A stretch of 64,000 bases of DNA from Marsupella aquatica (Eukaryota; Marchantiophyta), in the NCBI GenBank assembly GCA_973895155.1, contig OZ316896.1, positions 12,276,001-12,340,000 on the forward strand, read 5' to 3'. Positions 11,519 through 24,765 of this stretch are shown here, one piece after another; position 1 is the first letter of the stretch, and every line of letters starts with the position of its first letter. The notes below the pieces were generated by a model. That model did not search any database and was not told where the DNA came from. It was given only the letters and a program-made list of their open reading frames with translations. A program made the translations under genes and the position numbers.

Positions 11519-12254
11519 GTTTGACAGTGTGAGATCTACTCCTCAATGAAGCTCAAGTTTAGTGTGAACCCTATTCTGCTAGTTCTCCTTGGTTTTGCAC
11601 TATTATAGCCAAAATATGGCTCTCTATCCTCTCTACAGAACAAGAAGAGCCCCCATATACTATAGAATCCTTGCTGATTCTAGAGAAAGGGATGGACACA
11701 ATCAAACCATAATGTAACATAATAGTAGGCAACAAAGTACTCTCAAAAACTGAAACTAGTGCTCGATGGACCACTCCCATGAACCTTGCAACCCGGACAT
11801 TACCTATTTCACAACGGAAAAGTGCTATCTGAGTACCAAAAACCATCAAGTTATACTCCAGTTACACTCTTATAAAATCTCAAGCCCCATGGACTTAATT
11901 AGATCTTATACAAACAGCTCGGATGGACCCGCACAGCCCCATGAGCTGCAAAAAATAGTATATATATTAACCTATACTTCCATATCATGACACCATACAG
12001 TTCTGGTAGTGATCATGATCGACACTAAAAGTTTGTGTGTCCATCTAAGTAACAGTGTCAAACATTTGTTCTGATCTTAGTTACTTGGCCACTTTTTTTT
12101 CTAAATGGGAAACTACCTTTGAGCAAGTGGTGCAACTGGCTTGCAGGAAAGGAGCCTCCATTTCTATTTTGTAATTTTCTTATTCCTTACAAGTACCACA
12201 AACACCTATGGGGCGTAAACATTCAACCAGCTAGTCAAGACAGTGTGGAGCAGA
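11519..12254. other. Non-coding, nothing recognised
   Basis: AT-rich sequence with only short frames. No protein family, RNA gene or clear repeat was recognised. Confidence 0.4.
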
Positions 12255-12349
12255 ACCTGTTACATGCAAGAACAGAACTTGAGATCTTTTTAATCTAGAA
12301 ATAACACATTCGACTGAACCACTCAATCCGAGCTATTAGCTCAGATGGC
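12255..12349 (-). mobile_element. tRNA-derived SINE-like head
   Basis: On the minus strand a box-A-like stretch (TAGCTCGGATTGAGTGG, 12335-12319) is followed about 35 bases later by a box-B-like stretch (GATCTCAAGTTCTGTT, 12286-12271). This is the internal Pol III promoter layout of plant tRNA-derived SINEs. No tRNA cloverleaf closes, so it is not a tRNA gene. The 3' tail and target duplications were not defined. A CTACTGTAG motif abuts its 5' side. Confidence 0.35.
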
Positions 12350-12360
12350 ACCTACAGTAG

Positions 12361-13688
12361 TTCGTTTTAGTTGGACAGGATATTTGAACTTATATGAAAT
12401 CAATACAAAGTTGTGTTTTAGTTTAGGATACTTCTAACTTATGATTCAGCTGAAACAAAAATAACCCAACTCAACCCAACTCACCTCAACTCAACTGCCG
12501 CAGTAAAACTTCAGTCAGTTGAGAGAAAGGCCGGATTATTCTGCCGGATTATTCTTGATAACAGTCGACAAGGACTGTGGGGCAGACTGGGTGACCTTCA
12601 TTTCATCTGAAATTAATTCCCTTTTATTTCTGGATCATAACTTTCTAGTAAAGTTATAATTATATTGTGGGAACCTACCAGTGGCTTCATAATTATATTG
12701 TTTGTAAATAGTTTACTCATGAAGCTTGGGCGAATCTTCCTCTGGATATCTGACTAAATCGTGCTCTCATGAAGTTTAAAATGTTCCCAACAAGGTTCAA
12801 AGGAATTTTGGGAATGGATTTCTTAAGTATGGGTCGTCTACAACACGGCTGACAACACGGCCCTCCTCCACGAAGTGCACCTCCGGAGGCAACCAACGAA
12901 ATTCTTCTCTAACGTATCGTTTTACCTTGGGATCATGTTCTACAAGTAGGAGCTCCTACACATGGAGCTATTCGTAGTTCAGGGATTATCAGCTCCCGGA
13001 CTGCCAAATGTCTAAGTGCGTTGGCGTGAGAAATTATTCCTAGCCAGACATAAGATTGCAAGAGGAAGTCATACCCGAACTGCAGACATTGGCTAGCAGA
13101 GGAAAAGATAAAATGCATTCCTCCACCTTGAACTGTTCCGCCGGTTCAAGCGTAACTCATCAACATGATCTGGGTACTCGCCAGTGATAAGACCACCATA
13201 ACACTGATGTTGCATCTGTACAATTGAAATTGATCCAGAGTCTCCTGCCTCATCCTTCCTCATCTTCTATCTAGATAAATGTTTCACTCTAGATGAAACA
13301 GCTTTACTTGCGTTATCCTCATTAAGTGAAAACGTTCTAATCATAAAATCGGTAATAACTACAATTTAAATCCTTGTTGAGACTTCCCAAGACCTACCAC
13401 TAGAGAGATACTCGTGCAATACAGGAGGTGACCTATCTCCAGGGACCAATCTGCAAGGGGTCACAAGCACATCAACTAAACAACAACGCCAACAGCTATC
13501 TTGCAAGAGGAGCACAATGGTGCCTGAAGAAATGGAATTACTTGGACCCGCCACAACAATGAGATAAATCCCACTCCAATTGGGATACAAAATCGAGAGA
13601 TGCTTCGGCCCAAATATACTTTTGGGAAGCAAAGCATTGATCTGACAAATGATTGTAATATGAGATCCCCAGAAATGTAGGGCACCAA
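12361..13688. other. Non-coding; right part is SEC22 3' flank
   Basis: No gene recognised. The final 200-300 bp before 13689 would be the SEC22 3' UTR, since that gene runs leftward. Several short minus-strand frames here are not supported by homology or splice logic. Confidence 0.4.
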
Positions 13689-16019
13689 TCACCCCCAGAT
13701 GGTCCGCCTCAGCCACAACATAATTATCACCACTCCCACAACGATTGCCACAGGTGCCCATTTCTTGATTAATGCCTGAAACAAAAAGGAACCAAGCTCA
13801 AGGTAAGTCTGCCGTGGTTCTGTTGAATGAATGTACTTTTCAGGCATCACTGCTAAGTCATTGTTGGAAGCTGCGCTGATAGACAAGTGGACTATTTCAG
13901 AGACTTGACGATTGCACTCGCTTTCATAATCATTTCATAGGTACCAAGACTTGTTGAGAGTGTGGCTTCAAGTTCAGCTCAAACGAAATCAAGACACTGT
14001 ATTTCCCGGCATCTGACGAGTGAAAGCCACCTAAAGTTATTCAGATGAAAAAATAATCAGATTCGGTCTCGTGAACAGGGTAATGAACTAATCCTGGTCG
14101 CCCAGGGGCACAGGTTCTCTGGCAACAAGGCTGCAGCGGGCGTTTCATCGTAAGTACTGTCTCTAAATAATCGACCAGTTCGTTGAGCGTTCATTTGTTC
14201 ATCTTGTCAGACCTAAAACCGAGATGTACGACTTCTTCCGGTTCACAATCACATCATATCCCTTGAACAGGTACATAAAGTCTGACTAAAGGAAACAGCC
14301 GGGACCTCTTCCGGTTCACAATCATATTATATACCTTGAACAGGTACATAAAGTCTGATTGTGCAGATCATGTTATTTGAGACCACCAGGATCCGCTATG
14401 TAGCGTTTTCCCTTGGTATGACGAACGGATTGGAAAATTGATCCAACGATTTCCTCACCTTGACTCTTGAGAAATCTTTGTGAAAGAGCAGCCTCATGAG
14501 AAAAAGGAGGGAACCGAATACCCTCACAAAATCATAAAGTGGTGCAGAGAATTAGTGAGAGACAAAAGGAGCCATATCAAACGATCAAATATCCTCCTAC
14601 CTGCCGGTTGAGGTCCTTTGCTTTCAATGCAAATACACGAGACTCTGCAGACAGGCGGTCTGACATACTGCTAACCTCTGCATCCACGAGATCAATTTAG
14701 TCAGAAGTCACGTCTAATCTGAGCTCTCGGCATTGTGCAACTCTGCTCTTGTTGTTTTAAAGTATTGCCTGTCATTGAGGTCAAAGTCGTCCGAGGAATG
14801 AAAATCGAGCTGCACGAACGTCAACTGGTAATGCAAGCACTTTCAAAGCAAAGGATGAGGATCCTTACGATCCAGTCTGTCCCCAACACCTAAAACTTCT
14901 TGAATGTTGCGCGTCATAATCTGTTGAACTTCATATAAGTCGTCATTTAACTTTGACAAATTCCTTTGAGTGCGAGTGTCCAGATACAGCTTCCTTGTCT
15001 TTTGAATGAAAGTATCTACGTAGGCACAGAAGATGTCAGCATCTACTTGAAAATAAAAGATAACACCAGAAGAATGGGCGACGCATCTGACAATCCATAT
15101 CAGTTAAAAACGAATCTAGCAATGGCACAGAACGTCTCAAGTACTCAAAATTAAATACAAACAAGATGATGATCAGAGAATAATCCTGTTGCGTTTAATT
15201 TGACTAGACTCTCGCAAGTTATGTTCTTCCAATGAAGAAAAACGGCTGTGGAACTTCAAAAGAAAGCCTACACAAAACTACCCACATCAAATTACACTCT
15301 AATGACTAGCAGAAACCTGACAGAGGGAGAACATTAGACGCTACATACCGGATTGAACTAGACCCAGACCCACAAAGCATGCCTACACAAGATGATCTCA
15401 ACAGCGGGAAAGGATACCCAAAACCGTAATTGACTTCTAGAGTAATAGAATTATGATTAAGGAATCTTGAAGGTTACCAAATTTTATGAAAGCATAAGGT
15501 CTCGCAACCGTTTCGATTTGACTCCTGTTAACTTTTTCAAACTCCCTTTGTAGTTCTTCAAGGTACTGATAAGCTAGTTTCTTCGGGTAGGAGCGCTCAC
15601 ACAAAGTCAGGTAACACACACCCCCCTCAATGATATAGCTGTAGGATTTCTGTTAGGGGAAGCATCTTAGTAAATCATATCAGCAATGTGGTAACTCCAA
15701 AGAGAAAACACGTCACCAGCCCTAAATTCAGTGGAAATCAGCTCCAAGTCCTGGTCAATCTCTAAATTATCAGGACGAAATGAATCTAGCATGCACAGGA
15801 CACGACTTAAAAACTCTGATGAGGATACTGGAAGTAATAGGAGCCGGTTTCAACAGACATTCGAGATGGCTCATGTTGGCCTTGAGACAACTTCTTAAAC
15901 AGAGACTTCGCTTGTTGCTTGTAGAACTCCAAATCCTTCTGCTGGTCCCGGCCGTCATCAAGACCCTCAGCCAAAGGAAGCCCGTCTGTGACCCTGGCAA
16001 TAATAGTTAATTTAACCAT
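13689..16019 (-). CDS. SEC22: SEC22-type longin R-SNARE, five exons
   Basis: SEC22 is a membrane-anchored SNARE of ER-Golgi vesicle traffic. Phase-consistent exons on the minus strand: 16019-15829, 15638-15478, 15015-14869, 14677-14601 and 13775-13689, giving 663 bp and a 220-residue protein, the usual SEC22 length. The N-terminal longin domain begins MVKLTIIARVTDGLPLAEGL and spans about residues 1-120. The SNARE helix covers about 125-187, including NDDLYEVQQIMTRN and EVLGVGDRLD. A single C-terminal membrane anchor (about 198-214) follows ALIKKWAPVA. Donors and acceptors all fit GT-AG (for example GTATCC, GTAACC, GTAAGG, GTAGGA). The start ATG is directly preceded by TTTCCAG, so a 5'-UTR intron may end there. 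A 52-bp segment is duplicated inside the last intron (14235-14286 and 14308-14359). The gene appears intact. Confidence 0.9.
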
Positions 16020-17178
16020 CTGGAAACGTTTGCGATGTCCAAATGAAATTGTACGAAGCCCTGTCGATGAAGCAAGTCCCACACGCTTCGATTCTCAGGG
16101 AATCCAAGAGATATTTCGGCCACAGGCAATTAATGCAAGGCAGTGTGGACGACGATGCCCAATTCAGGGTGTCGAATCCAGACAACTTCCCTACAGGATC
16201 CAATCAAACGTTTCGAACGTTACTTCTTCAGCTCGGCCCCGTGCTCGCGTCCGCAAGTACCGCAAAGTGAGCCACAACAAGGTGAAAACCAATGGCATTA
16301 CTCTCAGGACATCAGCAGCAAGAGACCGTGACCTTCATCCTACCCGGACATACATATCCCAGAACCTCTTCCACAACAACAGATCGAATCGCCGAAAATT
16401 GGTACCCTGACCGACAATCGGATGGTGGCAGCTCCAATCCCTATAACACCCCTCGTTCGACAATCAGCAACGCCTCTCCCGTCTCTGCTCCTCTCCCTGG
16501 TCCTCCTCCGCCTCCTCTCGTCGAACAATGACCATCCAAAAATCGTTCCGACCTCCTCCTTCCAACCCACCCACAGATATCTACCCGTTCCTATTCTCAC
16601 CAGATCTGAAAATCAATTCCAATCCAGTCCTTTCAAACCCGGACCAAAACAATCTCCTCCCTGCTCGTGCTCCACAAACGTTCCGCTTACCGCGTCAAAG
16701 GTCTCGTCGAGACGGCAAAGGCAAAGGATTCTGGGCCACAATCACGCCAAAATGTAGAGTGCAGACGAACGAAGAGACCACTGTAGTGCACCAACTACTA
16801 AAATGAGAAGAAGTTCCTCGTTAAATGCTCGAATCTAAGAATGCGAAAGGGAGGGGTAGACCACGGTGACGAAGAAGAGTGAAGTGGAAGGGAGGACAAC
16901 GGGAGAAAAGGAAGACGAAGACGAAGAAGAAGGAGGAGAAGAAGCAGCAGCCGAAAAGAAGAGGAAGGGTGATCGACGAGTAGTGAAGAGTCTTCTTCGA
17001 AAGACGAAGAGAAGTCGGTCGGAGGACAAGTCGGTCGTGGACACTTTCAAGAGGAGGACATGGTGAAAGGCCAACACCTGCGTTCCCGAGTACGTTAACC
17101 TGAGTTATGTGTAGGGTAAGGGTAACCCATCCCCAAAAGGGGGTAATGGGCTTTAATCCCCGAGGGCATTAGAGTTAC
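16020..17178. promoter_or_regulatory. SEC22 upstream/leader region
   Basis: Upstream of the leftward SEC22 gene. It is CT-rich on the SEC22 sense strand, with a long GAA/GAG-rich run on the plus strand at 16865-17000. Many overlapping frames occur in both directions, but none matches a known family and the longest ones start at non-ATG codons. A 5'-UTR exon and intron of SEC22 probably lie here. Confidence 0.4.
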
Positions 17179-17187
17179 CTACAGTAG

Positions 17188-20100
17188 TGGACAGCCTGAG
17201 TGAATTTTTACAAAGCATTCCATTCAATTTTACATAGGAAAAGTGTGATCCATCACAATTCAATTTTACATAGGAAAATAGGTCACAGTCTGCCACTTGC
17301 ACTTTACTCTATTCTCATTCAAATTTCATAATCCCCAAGCCAGCTGGCTGGCCCAGGGGTTCTGTGGCTTCACCCGGGGGTAGTGCATCATAACCTTGTA
17401 CACACATACAAAGGGAAAAATTCAGGAAGGGTTTACGATTAGGCACACCCTGGACCGCGGTTACGGATCCGGGCGTGGAATGAAGGACAGAGAGTGACGA
17501 GAGGGTTTATGATTAGGCACACCCTGGACCGCGGTTACGGATCCGGACGTGGAATGAAGGATGGAGAGTGACGAGCGAGGGCATTTACAGTTTACACTAC
17601 AGTCATTCCTCCCTAAGTGCAATCCCACTGGAGTATTTTCACAACTTTCACAATTGCACTTATAGAGTTGTCCTCCTCCTCCATAAGTGCATCATGTAGA
17701 GTAATGTTTAGAGGGTATTCTGGGCTGTAATGCCCCAAAAAAGAGTTTGAGTTCAAGTTCTGAGGGGGTATTATTGCCCCATGATGTTGTGGTAACAGAC
17801 CTTAATACACTTAAATGCCCAAGAGATTTTATTTTTACTAAGTTTAGTGAAAGTAGAGGAGAACTTTTATAATAACTAAGGTGATCCAAATCTGGACCGT
17901 GCATTCTTCTCCAATAACACCCTGAAAATTACAAAGAGAAAAATCATAAGGACATTAAGTATAAAGTAAGGCGCTGTTTACAAGGCATTGTGTGTCATTC
18001 TTCCCCCAATAAAGAAGGCTTTAGCTTGAGTTTTGAGGATTACTGTTGCCCACACTGTCTAGGAGGTTTTTTATTGTTACTATGTTTTATTAGTAAAAGT
18101 ATGGGAGAAGTTCAATAATGCCCCTATCCAAATTTTTGCTGTGGATTCTTTCCTATGAAAGACCAGAAATTACAAAGAGAAAAACCATGAAATGCATTAA
18201 GACTCAAAATTGCACTTGGGCCAATCATTTTCAATAAATAGATTCAAGGCACTAATTGTAATTACAGGGTCCTTATTGAGATCAACTTATTTGTAGCACC
18301 TCATGCAAGCTAGCTATCCACTTGCATTTTAGGCATTAAACCAATTCCAAGTGACTTAAATAAACATAAACAGGTGTATCCTGTTTGCACCAGAATGACA
18401 CTAAATAGGACACTAAATACACCTTTAATTTGGAGAGCAAAAAACTCTTCTTAATTGTGATTCTAATCAAAAGATTATTTTCCTACCATAACACACTCCC
18501 ATAATGCCTATGCATTGCACAATGTTGTAGAGCAGAAGTGAGATGTTCATGCATTTGGATGCTACAGTGACTTGGCAAGTGGATTTCAAGCAATGTGCAA
18601 GATTGATTATGGAAACACAATCAAATGGTCAAGGGATGCTTCCTTGCTAGGCAGTACTCTTGGGTCTAGAATTACTCAATAACCATAGTTAATCTGTTCC
18701 CCGATCTGTTCATAGTCAATCTAACCACAACTGAACCAGAATCAAGTACTTGCATATTAAGGTTGGCTTGAGTGGAATTTACTTAGGCTCATTGTTACTG
18801 AGGCATCTAAGAGATAGAGGGAGTTTAGCCAATGGAGACCCTATACGGTCGACAAACCTAGAGTTCAGTAAAACTCTCTTATGTGTTCAAGTGGATGTAA
18901 CCTCCAATGAGATGACCCACATATCTCTTGAATGTGTCAACTACTTGTGTTTTGTTGGATGTTGCCCATTTGCATGTTGTCTGTGAGGAGTGGTCGTTTA
19001 CTCAACAATCCCGTCATAATGACATTTCATGAAACAGACCATGAGGGAAAAAAAGAGTGAGATTGCATAATACAGTGTTTGGATTATATAAATGACAATA
19101 AAACAAAGTTACATAATCTTCTTATAAAAAGTATATGAGAGAATGGAGAAGCAAGGACAGAGAGATCAAGGACACAATGAAGGTCCCACGCGTTATCGCA
19201 TTAAACTGGGCTTCTATAAGAGCCATCTGCTCGTGTTCTGGTGGCCCCATCGTTTTCTGGTTACCACGTGCATCATACATTGGTGCTACTTAGGTGATTG
19301 CAAGCGTGATTGTTGGATTAGTATGCATGGTAGACAATCCCTAACACTAAGTTTTACTAAGACATCTGGATAGTTTTTGAGGGGTACACGGGATTGACAG
19401 TCATTAATAGTTATAGAAGTCTACAATTCAAGAAATTTTGTTGTGTAACGATTGCAGACAATCATGCATATGTGTAATATTGCAAAAGTAAAGCTTGGAT
19501 GAACCAAGGGGTTTGCTCTGAAGCCCCATGGATTTCCAAAGTTGGGATGGACTGACTCAGATTATCAAAATTTGCTCAGATAGCACTCTTTACAGTTTTT
19601 ACTCACATGTAACGTCAGTTGACCTACACAAAAATGGGCAGGCGGGGCAACATCTAAGAGTGGAACCCAAGGGGTTGTAATCAAGGACTTTCCAAGCAAA
19701 CTTCTACGTGGATCCAGGCAGTACCCCTCCCACTGTACAAAGGGTGCACATCAACGCTTATTGGCTCTCAAGTGCATTAATGAATGCATTTTTGGTACAC
19801 TCTATCTAATTTATCTAAACTTGATCTAAACACTAGAATATGCAATATCATTCTTTCTATCTCGTGGTTTGTTTACCTAGTGTCATTCTGATGGGAAGCC
19901 TCCCTTCATAACCATGAGTTGGATCCAAGGTGCCACTGTGCACCTTTTCCACACCCACCTTGTCACTCTCCTTACAACTTGCACACTTCTTGAAATCCAG
20001 TTGCCAGACTGACTTGCCAACTCCCTACAACATCCTACGGCCTGACCATCTCTCTTATGCTCGAGAACACTTCTGCTTGACATCAACTACTATTGACAAT

Positions 20101-21073
20101 TCTATCCAACTCGTAGGCATTGGGCTGGTAGTGCAAATAATGAGCCTATGTGAATACCAGGGGTTGGGAGGAGAGTGTACACACTCCTTGCCCCTGGTCC
20201 ATAGAACCTAGCTCTGAGTGTACAGAGTTTTCAGTGGGAACCTGGATTCTAAGTTAGGGCAAACATACATCATCCAGCCAAAGAGCAAAAAATTCCTAAC
20301 CGGGAGACACCATCCCAAATGCCAGAGATCCAATAGGGGGTCTCAACATTGGTGATGGCAACTGTTTTGATGGCATACATGAATGTCCCTAAGACAGCTG
20401 ACAGCACTAAATGACAGGCATAAATATTCTTTGGAGCATAATTTTGAGACTATCCGTGAATGGTGGACCACGAAGGGATTCCTGCCCTCCACGGCAAGAC
20501 CAAAAATCCAGCGGGCAGCTGGTGTGGACCACCCTTGTGGGTGCCCGTCCCCAGTTCGCCTACAGCCGTGGATGATGTGTCACGGGCGGCCAAAAACAGG
20601 CCCATCACGAATATTGAGGCCCCTTAATATAGAGGAGAAAACCCAAATGCTGGAGACCCAATATGCCGGAGAAAACCATGGAAAAACCCAAGAAACCATA
20701 GAGCCAAATATCCATAATCCCAAATGGAAGAGAGCCAATAAAGAGAAGAAAGGAGGAGAAAAACCCATGAAACGAAGGAGCCAAAAACGAACATCACGAG
20801 AACAGAGCTAAAGCCCTAGTGAGCAACAACAAATTGAAACGCATCGTAAAGCTTGGGCGATTACACGGGAGAGACCATTAGGAAGAGAGATGAGAGCACG
20901 CGAAGAAGTGATCTTTTTCTCAAAATATTCTCTCAAATTTGTTCACAAGGGGGTATATATTGGCACTGCAGAATTGGACTACCGACAGTGCGGAGTTGAG
21001 TGCAAGCGATTGTGATCGATTAGGCGAGACTTCAATTCTGTGTCTAGAAGGAAGGAGGACGAATTGGCTGGCA
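17188..21073. other. Non-coding stretch with a 74-bp tandem pair
   Basis: No gene recognised over almost 4 kb. 17429-17576 is two near-identical 74-bp units around ACCCTGGACCGCGGTTACGG. The 20.2-20.9 kb part has plus-strand frames with basic, retroelement-like composition but no motif that can be named. The last 150 bp are probably the leader of the LYR gene. Confidence 0.4.
17429..17576. repeat. Two-copy 74-bp tandem repeat
   Basis: Units at 17429-17502 and 17503-17576 differ at only a few positions. Each contains ATTAGGCACACCCTGG and CGCGGTTACGGATCCGG, which is GC-rich against AT-rich surroundings. Confidence 0.9.
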
Positions 21074-22745
21074 ATGGCGACTGCAGCATCGAGAAGTAGG
21101 GCCCTTGCTCTGTACCGGAAGCTGTTGCGCTCCTCGCGCATGTGGCCCGGCCCTGCTTCCGAAAAGATGTACATTCTCGTGAGTCTCTACGAGTCTCGAC
21201 TCCGTTCTGTTAATGGATCCTTAAATGATAGGGCACGCAGTACAGTCTTGTAAGTTTCAACGAGTCTCGACTCCGTTTTGCAGATTCTGGATCCCTAAGT
21301 GATAGATAGGGCATGCAGTGCTGGGAATGACAAAGTTGGCTCTGGCTGGTTGGGATGCGCTGCTGCTTCTTTACCGTGAATCACGTTTGCTTCCCTGTGG
21401 TGTCTGTACTACAGTGCACTGCAATTTACGGTTTACTGATACCAAGATTGAACATACATGGTGGCAGTGTGTATGAAACCGTTGCCTAGTCTGGATTGGG
21501 TCAGCTCTTGAGCTCCGAGCTCCGATATGGCATGAAACCTCAATAAGGAATACCCCTAGATTACTGCAATCCATCTCATTTTAACTATGGATGGTACGAT
21601 GATAGATCGCTAAGATATCAAGTTGCATACCTTTCGTCCAATGCTGACGCATCTGAATTTGACGAATATCTTGTACGCCCGGTGTTTTGTACTGTGTTGT
21701 TTGGATCCTAGCATGCTCTCAATGTAGGGGTCAAGTTACTGACTGTCGAGCATATGCAACAGAAAGAAGGCCGATATCGCTACTTTCGGCTTGTTATAGT
21801 CGTAAATTGTCAGGGACATTCGTGCAAGGAATTTTTGGTCTGGAAACCAACTGTTGAGACAAACATCGCATCCCTATTAAATCCTGTGGGCACAGGGATA
21901 TCTCTGTTTCTTTGGCAGTTGATATCTCTTTCTCTTTGCGAGTTAGCCTTCTAACTTCTTGTCCTCATCACTATCGTTTCGATTTTCATGATTTTGATCC
22001 GTCCAGGCAATAGAGACTTGACCTTGATATTTGCTGACCGCGTTTTGTGGTTGCAGGACGAAACGAATACCTTGTTTCGATTGAATCAACAACTCACAGA
22101 TCCAGAAAAGATTAATGACAAAGTAAGTTCGATGTATATCCTGGTAACCATGTAGCAATTGTGAACCTACAGATTGTGGAATTTGAAGGGCAATGTACTT
22201 GAAACTGAAAGAAAATTATTCTTCACTTGTTGCGTTATTCCAGATCATTGAAGGCGAGTCTAGACTTGACATTGCATGGCACTACAAGATTCCATATCCA
22301 AGGCTCCATAACTTTGCAACAGGGACAGTGACTGAGAAACCTTCTCGACCGGCAGGTCCGAGTTACAAGGTACGTTTCAGTTTGTTCCTGATCATCGGTG
22401 GTGACGCTATGTTTAGATGACATACCGATTATGTTCTATTTCTCAGAGAAACTCTTCTTTGCTCTGAAGATTTGTGGCCTCTGGTGTAATGTTCGCTGTT
22501 GCCTGTGATTTGTCGTGACAACATTCTTCCAGGACTCAGTTCGGAAACAAAAGATACAGCGATCCATTTTCCGTTTCCATTTCTTTTGTGCTTCTCACAC
22601 CTGTTCAATAAGTCGGAGTGAGGGTCAGGTGTTAACTGAAGTGCTGTGTGGATGACAGATCCCTTCAGATGAGATGGGTTCTTTCGATGATGAAAAGCCA
22701 TCCGCAAACAGTGGAGGCTGGGCAAGTCTTTCATTGAGAACCTAA
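21074..22745 (+). CDS. LYR-motif (complex 1 LYR family) protein, four exons
   Basis: Exons at 21074-21178, 22057-22122, 22244-22369 and 22659-22745, all phase 0 with GT-AG ends (GTGAGT, GTAAGT, GTACGT), encode 127 residues. The first exon has the tripeptide LYR at residues 13-15 inside ALALYRKLLRSSR, the hallmark of LYRM proteins. These are small mitochondrial adaptors that bind acyl-carrier protein and take part in Fe-S cluster delivery or respiratory complex assembly. The third exon (IIEGESRLDIAWHYKIPYPR) continues the helical region and recalls plant LYR proteins annotated for Fe-S biogenesis. A short acidic, Ser/Gly-rich tail ends in SLSLRT. The start is the only ATG near the LYR motif with a good context (GGCAATGG). 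Which LYRM subgroup it belongs to is uncertain. Confidence 0.8.
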
Positions 22746-24478
22746 GCTGAGATAATTGTCTTTCTGGAGTTTGGTGATTCCACCTGGAGGTGATGACTGC
22801 GGCCACAGCATCTGCGGGCAGAACCATTTTGTTCTGTTTTTGGACCTTACGCAGAAGTCTCCCTCCGTCAGCTGCCACTTTGCAACTTAGATGCAGCTCT
22901 GATCCCTCACAGAATGAGCAATGGTTTTCAAAAATCGAGGAGTATCCTGGTGAAGAAGACGCATGCAAAGGAGAACTTCCTGTTTATGAAAGTGTTGTCT
23001 GTCCTACTTGGGTTAAGTTCGTTCGAGTCGACAAATGTACAGAAGCATATAGCATAGTTCCTTTCAGATCTAGATGGGGAAGCATCAGAGAAACTAGCCC
23101 CATTCTAATAAATTCCTTTAAGATCTCTCTTTAAAAGTTACGATATCCCATCCTTCGTGTTGCGAGATATAGCCCAAATTGGTAAACAGTGCATCTATCA
23201 ATATTCTATTTCTGAATTTCGTCCAGGAGATCTAATCTTCTGTCTAGGATCTCCATGCCCTGCCTTGGATGCTGGGTTAGGCTATTCTTGTCCATCCTTC
23301 GTTCTTTGTGGAGTCCAAGGCAAGGCATGGAGATTCGAGAGAGAGGAGTAAGTCCTCTATGTGAAGTACAAGGACATGATATCTTGCCATGGAGATTCTA
23401 GATAGAGGATATGCCCGTGTGAAATACAGGACAAGGATATCTGGAAGATGCTCTATTTACCAATTCGGGTTGTGTGCAACATGAAAAACATTTCTGATGA
23501 GGATGGCTATCAGTTGGATCTGATTTCTGAACCTTTGAGGCAAGACGAGGTGACCACAGAAGCTGCGTTGATCTAGAGGTTGGAAGAGGAAGAGGGGCAC
23601 CTATTTCTGGACATGGCGATCCAGTCAACAACTAATCTTGCAGGCCTTGATTAAGAAGCTTTGAAGGAAATGTCCTTTACTACTGTTGTATATTATCGGA
23701 AGGGATGCACGGCTTATGGCTCCCAATCACAAGGAGATTAATTGGGCATAAATTCAACAAGGAGCTTGATACACTGTAGCTCTTACTAACAAGCAGTTGA
23801 ATTGGAGCTGGATACAATGGATTGTATATTCAAAAAGATGTCCCACATGCAGCATTTCTGTTGCAATAATTGATCGGACTATGCCATAATTCTTTGCGAT
23901 AAGATAGTATGCTTAATCTCCTCTTAGGATGGATATATGGGTTGGGAATCAGTAAAGGGCCTGTTGTTTTGAGACTCTTCTAATAACGTAAAGTCCACCT
24001 CTGGGGCCCATCCTGCACTCCTCAGATTTGCCTGTTGTTGCCTTAAAAAGGTATAGCAAATGAGTCTTAGCTGTAAACCAAAATACCAAGAGTTAATTTT
24101 TCTTGGGCTTCATGCTCATTGAACCTGAGCGTCTTTACACAAGTAAGGAGAGGCAAAATCAATAAATAAGCACAGGTTAGTGGGGACTTTACATAAACCC
24201 AGACTGATGGAGTGAATTGATTTGGTAGACCACCTCTTGAGGTGGTGGTCTAAGAACTTTTCTTCTCACCCATGACGCATTAGCATTCACAACAAAAATT
24301 AACGGCCCCATCGAAAACCAACTAGGATTGGTAGTCTCCAAACCATATTGTGCTGTCACTCTTATGTAGAGTCAATTACACACATGATAATGCAAAAGAG
24401 ATTTACTGTGGTTTATGTAAAGTATCCATTGGGCAAAAGACTAGTCTCCAGTGCTATGGCCGGCTTTGGTGTTGGCGT

Positions 24479-24765
24479 CACTTGTTCGGCAGTTGATTTC
24501 AAGTCCTAATTACTTTCTGACACTGGGGTTTGATTCTACATTTCAAGGCTTTCTAGGTGTGGTGTCCAATGGTTTAAAATATTGCTCTCCTTGGATGGTT
24601 GCAACCCATATTACTCGCATCACTTGTTGGCAGTTGATTTCAAGTCCTAATTACTTTCTGACACTGGGGTTTGACTTCTACATTTCAAGTCTTTCTGGGT
24701 GTGGTGTCCAATGGTTTAAAATATTGCTCTCTCCTTGGATGGTTGCAACCCATATTACTCAATAA
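24479..24765. repeat. Two-copy tandem duplication of about 143 bp
   Basis: 24479-24620 and 24621-24765 are near-identical, both containing GCAGTTGATTTCAAGTCCTA and GGTGTGGTGTCCAATGG. A 104-codon frame across the two copies is a by-product of the duplication. Confidence 0.9.

Noticed and set aside
12255-12349. tRNA gene
   Set aside because: Box A and box B are present but acceptor and anticodon stems do not close; a SINE-like head fits better.
16866-17066. Lys/Glu-rich plus-strand frame next to SEC22
   Set aside because: Starts with GTG and is a translation of a GAA-rich run; more likely the CT-rich leader of SEC22 on the other strand.
24451-24765. 104-codon frame with internal repeat
   Set aside because: Arises from the tandem DNA duplication; the start is not ATG-supported by any homology.
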